Assembly (NCBI GenBank): GCA_965229695.1
Contig: OZ245921.1
Coordinates: 806,001 to 870,000, forward strand
Length of the DNA stretch: 64,000 nt
Direction: 5' to 3'
Origin: JANSYL01 sp965229695
GTDB lineage: Bacteria; Pseudomonadota; Alphaproteobacteria; Rhodobacterales; Rhodobacteraceae
A model generated the notes under the pieces. The model did not search any database and was not told where the DNA came from. It saw only the letters and a list, made by a program, of their open reading frames with translations. Positions 59,424 to 64,000 of the stretch are shown in pieces (the stretch's first letter is position 1; every line of letters begins with the position of its first letter). The position numbers and the translations under genes were made by a program.

Positions 59424-60335
59424 TTAAAATCTGAAATCCAGTGTCAGCGACCCCACAACCTGACCTTCATCCTGGCCGACAAACTCTTCGGACAGATAGG
59501 TCACGCCATAAAACAGGTTGCTGCCGCCAAAGCCGTAGTTGATCCCCGCGCGCAATCGGCTGCGGGTGTCTTCAAAGGCAGGCCCCCGATCGGCCGGAAA
59601 AAACTCCGAGCTATGGATATGGGCAATGTCGCCGCCCAGCAGCACCGACCAACCGCCTTCATCATCGGTGATGCCCGAAATACGATGGCCGGTGACCGGA
59701 TCACGCGTGCGCAGCCCGCCTTCGCCCAGATTACCGATGGTCAGATCAACGCCGGTACGCGCCAGGGTTTCAACGCCCCCCTGCAACTCCACAAAGGGTC
59801 TGACCGCCGTGTTGCCAAAATTCAGCGTGCGCGCCAGTTCCAGGGTGCCGTGCAAAAACACGCCATCATCCACCTGCTGGCCCATCACATTGACCCGCGG
59901 CATCGAAAACGCGTCGTGAATGCTTTCCTGCAAGCCGCGCAGGCCCGATTGCTCGCCCGTCACGGCCAGATCAACACCCGAGGACACCTCGAACCCGCGC
60001 CAGGCAAAATGCGTGTGCGCCCCCAGCCACCAAGTGCCGGCATAAAGCCGGTCATTCGGACTGGGGTTGGTCAGGTTGTCGGGTGCGCGAATATCAGCGC
60101 CAAAACGGTATTCCATGATCGCGCCAGGGCGGGTCGGCAAGCTGCCTGTCCATTCCCGGCCGCGAAAAATGCTGGCCCAATAACCGCCAGTCTGCCAGCG
60201 ATCCTGCCGGTCACCGATCACGTCATTGTTGAAAAGCCGGGCTTGCCCAAGGGTTTGGCGTTCCTGAGCCACCAATTGACCAGGCGCAAATGCCACCAAA
60301 GACGCAATGCCGAATGCTGCGAAAATACGCATCAT
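59424..60335 (-). CDS. LpxR-family (lipid A deacylase-like) outer-membrane protein
   Basis: A 303-residue beta-barrel candidate. A signal peptide MMRIFAAFGIASLVAFAPGQ (cleavage after VAQE) precedes family features: LGQARLFNNDVIGDRQDRWQ near the N-terminus, then alternating barrel strands (YAGTWWLGAHTHFAWRGFEV) and a terminal SLTLDFRF ending in Phe. LpxR removes the 3'-acyloxyacyl chain from lipid A in Salmonella. I could not confirm all catalytic residues here. Confidence 0.78.
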   Translation of the reverse strand: MMRIFAAFGIASLVAFAPGQLVAQERQTLGQARLFNNDVIGDRQDRWQTGGYWASIFRGREWTGSLPTRPGAIMEYRFGADIRAPDNLTNPSPNDRLYAGTWWLGAHTHFAWRGFEVSSGVDLAVTGEQSGLRGLQESIHDAFSMPRVNVMGQQVDDGVFLHGTLELARTLNFGNTAVRPFVELQGGVETLARTGVDLTIGNLGEGGLRTRDPVTGHRISGITDDEGGWSVLLGGDIAHIHSSEFFPADRGPAFEDTRSRLRAGINYGFGGSNLFYGVTYLSEEFVGQDEGQVVGSLTLDFRF

Positions 60336-60441
60336 GCCGATAGCCTCATAAATGGGTGCCCTCGAAATTGGGGCACCTCGTTATTTCAAACCATAGCATC
60401 GCAATTATGACCTGGCTATGGCTGTTAGACGGCGAAGCTAT

Positions 60442-62715
60442 TCATCCGCATTTCGAATGGCCACAATTGCCACAGGTCAAGCACCCCTCGACCATCCGCA
60501 GATCATATTGCCCGCAAGCAGGGCAAGCGGGGCCCGGGCGATTGCCCAGGTTCACAACCTCGGCCTGGGGGTCGGATTTCAGCCCCAACCCCTCCCCTTC
60601 AATAAAGCCTATGGAAATAAGGTGGCGCTCGATCACCCCACCAATCGCAGCCAGGATCGAGGGCACATATTTCCCCTGCATCCAGGCCCCACCGCGTGGG
60701 TCGAACACGGCTTTGAGTTCTTCGACCACAAAAGAAATATCGCCGCCGCGCCGGAAGACTGCGCTGATCATCCGGGTCAGGGCCACGGTCCAGGCGAAAT
60801 GTTCCATGTTTTTGGAATTGATGAAGACCTCGAACGGACGGCGGTGGCCGTTTAACACGATATCATTGACCGTAATATAAAGCGCGTGCTCGCTGTCGGG
60901 CCATTTCAGCTTGTAGGTATGACCTTCCAGGCTTTGCGGACGATCCAGGGGCTCGGACATGTAAACCACCTCGCCCGTCGCTGCCTCCGCCGCCTGCGCG
61001 CCATCGGATTTCTCGGCTTCTTCCGAAACGCTCAAAACCGAGCCGGTCACGTCATTGGGCCGGTATGTCGTGCAGCCTTTGCAGCCGGTGGCATAGGCCT
61101 CGGCATAAACATCCTTGAAAGCTTCGAAGCTGATATCGGCGGGTACATTAATGGTTTTTGAGATCGAACTGTCGATCCAAGGCTGAGCGGCGGCCTGCAT
61201 GCGCACATGATCCAGCGGCGCCAAGGTTTGCGCATTCACGAAATGCTCGGGCAGTGGCGCGTCACCTTTCAGATCGCGCCACATCTGCACCGCGTAATCG
61301 ACGACCTCTTCTTCGGTCCGGGTGCCATCAGGCTGCAGCACCTTGCGGGTATAAGCATTGGCAAAAATCGGCTCGATCCCGCTGGAGACGTTGCCCGCGA
61401 ATAGCGAGATTGTCCCGGTCGGCGCGATGGAGGTCAAAAGCGCATTGCGCAGCCCGTGTTCCGCGATCAGAGCCTGCACATCCGCATCCAGGCGTTGGAT
61501 CATCGGGGCCGCCGCATAGGCCGCTGCATCAAACAGCGAAAACGCCCCTTTCTCCGCCGCGATCAGGGCCGAGGCGCGGTAACTTGCATTGGCGATCAAG
61601 CGCATCCAGACCTCGGTCTGCGCGGCAGCCGCTTCCGATCCATAGCGCAAGCCGACCATCGCCAAGGCATCGGCCAGACCTGTCACGCCCAACCCGATCC
61701 GGCGTTTCGCCTGCGCCTCTTGTGCCTGCGCCTCTAACGGAAAGCGCGAGGCGTCGACCACATTGTCCATCATCCGGATTGAGGTGGCGACCAACTCGGT
61801 CAGCGCGCCCTCATCAATTCCGGCGGCTTCGGTGAAGGGGGCGTTGACCAAGCGCGCCAGGTTGATCGACCCCAACAGGCACGCCCCATAAGGTGGTAAG
61901 GGTTGCTCGCCACAGGGGTTGGTGGCAGCTATGGTTTCGGCATAGTTCAGGTTGTTTTCGGCATTGATCCGGTCGATGAAAATCACCCCCGGCTCGGCGT
62001 AATCATAGGTGGCGCGCATGATCTTGTTCCACAGATCGCGCGCCTGAACCGTGTGATAAACCTTGCCATCAAAGACCAAATCCCAAGGCCCGTCAGCGGC
62101 CACCGCTTCCATAAACGGATCGGTCACCAGGACCGAGACATTGAACATGCGCAGCCGCGCAGAATCGGACTTGGCGCTGATGAAATCCTCAATATCCGGG
62201 TGATCGCAGCGCAGCGTCGCCATCATCGCGCCCCGGCGCGATCCAGCCGACATGATCGTGCGGCACATCGCATCCCACACATCCATGAAGCTCAACGGGC
62301 CTGAGGCATCCGCCGCCACCCCGCTGACCGCCGCGCCTTTGGGACGGATGGTGGAAAAATCATACCCGATCCCCCCACCCTGCTGCATGGTCAGCGCGGC
62401 TTCTTTTAGGTTTTCGAAGATGCCCGCCATGCTGTCGGGCACGGTGCCCATGACAAAACAGTTGAACAGCGTCACCGACCGTCCGGTGCCCGCGCCCGCC
62501 ACGATCCGTCCGGCTGGCAGATACTTGAAATCCTCCAGCGCGGCATAAAAGACCTCTTCCCAACTCGCTTTGTCGTCTTCAACCTCGGCCAAGGCACGCG
62601 CGATCCGTCGCCAACTGTCTTCGACGCTTAGGTCGATAGGGGTGCCATCCGCCTCTTTCAGGCGGTATTTCATGTCCCAAATCTGTTCTGCAATTGGGGC
62701 GGCGAAGCGGGTCAT
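60442..62715 (-). CDS. nrdJ: Adenosylcobalamin-dependent ribonucleotide reductase
   Basis: The class II reductase that makes deoxyribonucleotides with vitamin B12 instead of oxygen. From ATG 62715 the 757-residue product has GSRRGAMMATLRCDHPDIED, the active-site NPCGEQPLPPYGACLLGSIN, and RRIGLGVTGLADALAMVGLR. The C-terminus is a zinc-ribbon-like tail CPACGQYDLRM ... CGNCGHSKCG, seen in Rhodobacterales enzymes. Promoter region lies at 62716-62894. I saw no cobalamin riboswitch there. Confidence 0.93.
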   Translation of the reverse strand: MTRFAAPIAEQIWDMKYRLKEADGTPIDLSVEDSWRRIARALAEVEDDKASWEEVFYAALEDFKYLPAGRIVAGAGTGRSVTLFNCFVMGTVPDSMAGIFENLKEAALTMQQGGGIGYDFSTIRPKGAAVSGVAADASGPLSFMDVWDAMCRTIMSAGSRRGAMMATLRCDHPDIEDFISAKSDSARLRMFNVSVLVTDPFMEAVAADGPWDLVFDGKVYHTVQARDLWNKIMRATYDYAEPGVIFIDRINAENNLNYAETIAATNPCGEQPLPPYGACLLGSINLARLVNAPFTEAAGIDEGALTELVATSIRMMDNVVDASRFPLEAQAQEAQAKRRIGLGVTGLADALAMVGLRYGSEAAAAQTEVWMRLIANASYRASALIAAEKGAFSLFDAAAYAAAPMIQRLDADVQALIAEHGLRNALLTSIAPTGTISLFAGNVSSGIEPIFANAYTRKVLQPDGTRTEEEVVDYAVQMWRDLKGDAPLPEHFVNAQTLAPLDHVRMQAAAQPWIDSSISKTINVPADISFEAFKDVYAEAYATGCKGCTTYRPNDVTGSVLSVSEEAEKSDGAQAAEAATGEVVYMSEPLDRPQSLEGHTYKLKWPDSEHALYITVNDIVLNGHRRPFEVFINSKNMEHFAWTVALTRMISAVFRRGGDISFVVEELKAVFDPRGGAWMQGKYVPSILAAIGGVIERHLISIGFIEGEGLGLKSDPQAEVVNLGNRPGPACPACGQYDLRMVEGCLTCGNCGHSKCG

Positions 62716-62894
62716 GTCGGGCGGTCTCCGGCAGGCGTGGCAGAGCGGCAAGATAGCGTTATGTTCAGGGTCGTTCAATTGTCGTGGCGTGCAAGCTGGT
62801 CAGACGCGTGAGGCCCTGACAGGACGCAGCCAACAACAATAGGTTGCAGCTTAGCACGAGCGGCATACAATATCTAGATGAAGATAGGGATTCT

Positions 62895-63344
62895 GTGGGT
62901 AAATCTGTGGGCGACTTGGGGACAATCAATCTGATCAAACTCTGTGTCGGGGCCGAGCGGGTGGAGGATTTGATCGATTGGCAGGCCTCGGCCCACGCCA
63001 AGGGGCCAGACGGGCTGCCGCGCCATATCACCCGCATGTGGCCCAAGCGTGCGGATGAGTTGCTGAATGGCGGATCGCTTTATTGGGTGTTCAAGGGTGT
63101 GGTTCTCTGTCGCCAGACGATCCTGCGCTTGGATGAGGTCGACCGTGGCGATGGCATTGTGCGTTGTGGTATCGTGTTTGACCCGCAGGTCATCCGCGTC
63201 GCCGCAACCCCGCGCCGCCCGTTCCAAGGTTGGCGCTACCTAAAGCCCGAGGATGCGCCGCGCGATCTCAGCGGTGGACGCGCGCGGGATGAAACCCTGC
63301 CCCCCGCGCTGGAAAGCGCGCTTGCGGAAATCGGAGTGCTTTAA
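62895..63344 (+). CDS. DUF1489-family protein
   Basis: A conserved alphaproteobacterial protein of unknown function. The core starts NLIKLCVGAERVEDLIDWQA, continues HITRMWPKRADELLNGGSLY and VFDPQVIRVAATPRRPFQGW, and ends ALAEIGVL. The start is uncertain; GTG 62895, GTG 62907 and TTG 62916 are options, and the first gives 149 residues. Its stop shares TTAA with the stop of the convergent hisG. It has no membrane segment. Confidence 0.8.
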   Translation: MGKSVGDLGTINLIKLCVGAERVEDLIDWQASAHAKGPDGLPRHITRMWPKRADELLNGGSLYWVFKGVVLCRQTILRLDEVDRGDGIVRCGIVFDPQVIRVAATPRRPFQGWRYLKPEDAPRDLSGGRARDETLPPALESALAEIGVL

Positions 63345-64000
63345 CCCGCGCCGAGCCGCTGTAACAATTCTTCCAGCGACGCACGCTCGGCCTTACCCCA
63401 AGCCGCGCGGCGCGACCGGAACAGGGTTGCTTCGGACCGGTGGATCAGCCCATCGTCCAAGAGTTTCAGATGGTTCGCGCGCAAGGTTTCCCCGGTCGAG
63501 GTAATATCGGCGACCGCCTCAGCCGTGCCATGGGCCACCGTGCCCTCGGTCGCGCCTTGGCTGTCGACCAATTGATAGTCGGCCACCCCGGCATCCCGCA
63601 GAAACTCCCGCACCAAGCGGTGGTACTTGGTGGCGATGCGCAGACGGAACCCATGCTGACGCCGGAACGCGGCGGCAACAGCATCCAGATCATCCAGGCT
63701 GCTGACATCGATCCAGCACTTAGGCACCGCAATGATCAAATCAGCATGGCCAAAGCCCATCGGCGCCAAGGTCTCGACGGTTTGATCCCAAGCCGGGATG
63801 CGTTCTTGCACAAGATCGCTGCCGGTCACGCCCAAATGGATGCGCCCCGCCGCCAGTTCGCGCGGGATTTCCCCCGCGCTCAGCAGCATCAGTTCGACAT
63901 CCGCGCCGGCCACCTCAGCGGCGTATTCCCGGTCGGTCCCCGTGCGCCGCATTTCCAGCCCGCGCTCAGCGAACCAGGCAAAGGTCTTGTCCATCAACCG
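63341..64000 (-). CDS. hisG: ATP phosphoribosyltransferase (5' end outside window)
   Basis: The first enzyme of histidine synthesis, joining ATP and PRPP. The visible 219 residues begin RLMDKTFAWFAERGLEMRRT, which in HisG follows a conserved GVPSKG start, so only about ten residues are missing. Motifs LGVTGSDLVQER, KYHRLVREFLRDAGVADYQL and GTAEAVADITSTGETLRANH (PRPP site) are clear. The short length fits the HisZ-dependent HisG(S) form. The convergent DUF1489 gene shares its stop region. Confidence 0.94.
   Translation of the reverse strand, partial: RLMDKTFAWFAERGLEMRRTGTDREYAAEVAGADVELMLLSAGEIPRELAAGRIHLGVTGSDLVQERIPAWDQTVETLAPMGFGHADLIIAVPKCWIDVSSLDDLDAVAAAFRRQHGFRLRIATKYHRLVREFLRDAGVADYQLVDSQGATEGTVAHGTAEAVADITSTGETLRANHLKLLDDGLIHRSEATLFRSRRAAWGKAERASLEELLQRLGAG

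Noticed and set aside
62716..62894. Cobalamin riboswitch upstream of the B12-dependent reductase
   Set aside because: I looked for the B12 box (GCCACTG) and paired elements and saw none. A covariance search would settle it.

Overview
The window looks like a chromosomal segment of an alphaproteobacterium of the order Rhodobacterales (Roseobacter group or a close relative). The reasons are high GC by eye, a GcrA cell-cycle regulator, a Tad pilus locus in the Rhodobacterales arrangement, short DUF6455, DUF1127, DUF1489 and Hint-domain proteins, an adenosylcobalamin-dependent ribonucleotide reductase, and FtsH and S4 genes whose best starts are TTG and GTG. I see no tRNA, rRNA, CRISPR array, phage or insertion sequence. 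Most of the window is housekeeping or conserved chromosome.

Layout: 1-4.4 kb holds a thioesterase (cut by the window edge), argD-argF, a DMT transporter and gcrA. 4.4-9.6 kb holds a thioredoxin-like protein, a large membrane-anchored repeat protein, a lipoprotein transglycosylase and an AsmA protein. 9.8-17.8 kb is a mixed block: rimO, cutA, two DUF6455 genes, an M48 lipoprotein protease, a DksA-like protein, a class II histone deacetylase homologue, 3-oxoacid CoA-transferase and a thioesterase. 18.9-31.8 kb is a Tad (Flp) pilus locus: four Flp-type prepilins, cpaB, cpaC, an OmpA lipoprotein, cpaE, cpaF, tadB, tadC, two TPR proteins, the prepilin peptidase cpaA and an AAA ATPase. 31.9-42.5 kb holds a ligase-associated DNA-damage helicase and PdeM nuclease, a membrane LytTR regulator, folD-fhs, a MOSC protein, a Met-rich coiled-coil protein and ftsH. 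42.6-53.2 kb on the minus strand holds ruvCAB, two unknown genes, ybgC, tolQRAB, pal, cpoB and tilS, running into ftsH. 53.5-64 kb holds a DUF1127 protein, prmA, an MFS transporter, a methyltransferase, rpsD, a Hint protein, an LpxR-like protein, the B12-dependent ribonucleotide reductase, a DUF1489 protein and most of hisG.

The Tad locus is the main accessory system and the best place for something new. Its four prepilins carry Asp5-Trp6 instead of the usual Glu5-Tyr6 after the cleavage glycine. The third prepilin is a mosaic of the first two. The pilin genes are separated by strong hairpins, and terminators appear to split the locus into several transcription units. The locus has an OmpA lipoprotein where CpaD usually sits, has no TadE/F/G pseudopilins, and ends with an uncharacterised AAA ATPase.

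Other unexplained structure includes a family of GC-rich hairpin plus T-run intergenic repeats (four copies), six convergent gene pairs that share overlapping stop codons, a 147-bp tandem repeat inside the 630-residue protein, and an unknown two-gene module translationally coupled to ybgC-tol. All functional calls are from sequence reading alone; no database search was run.
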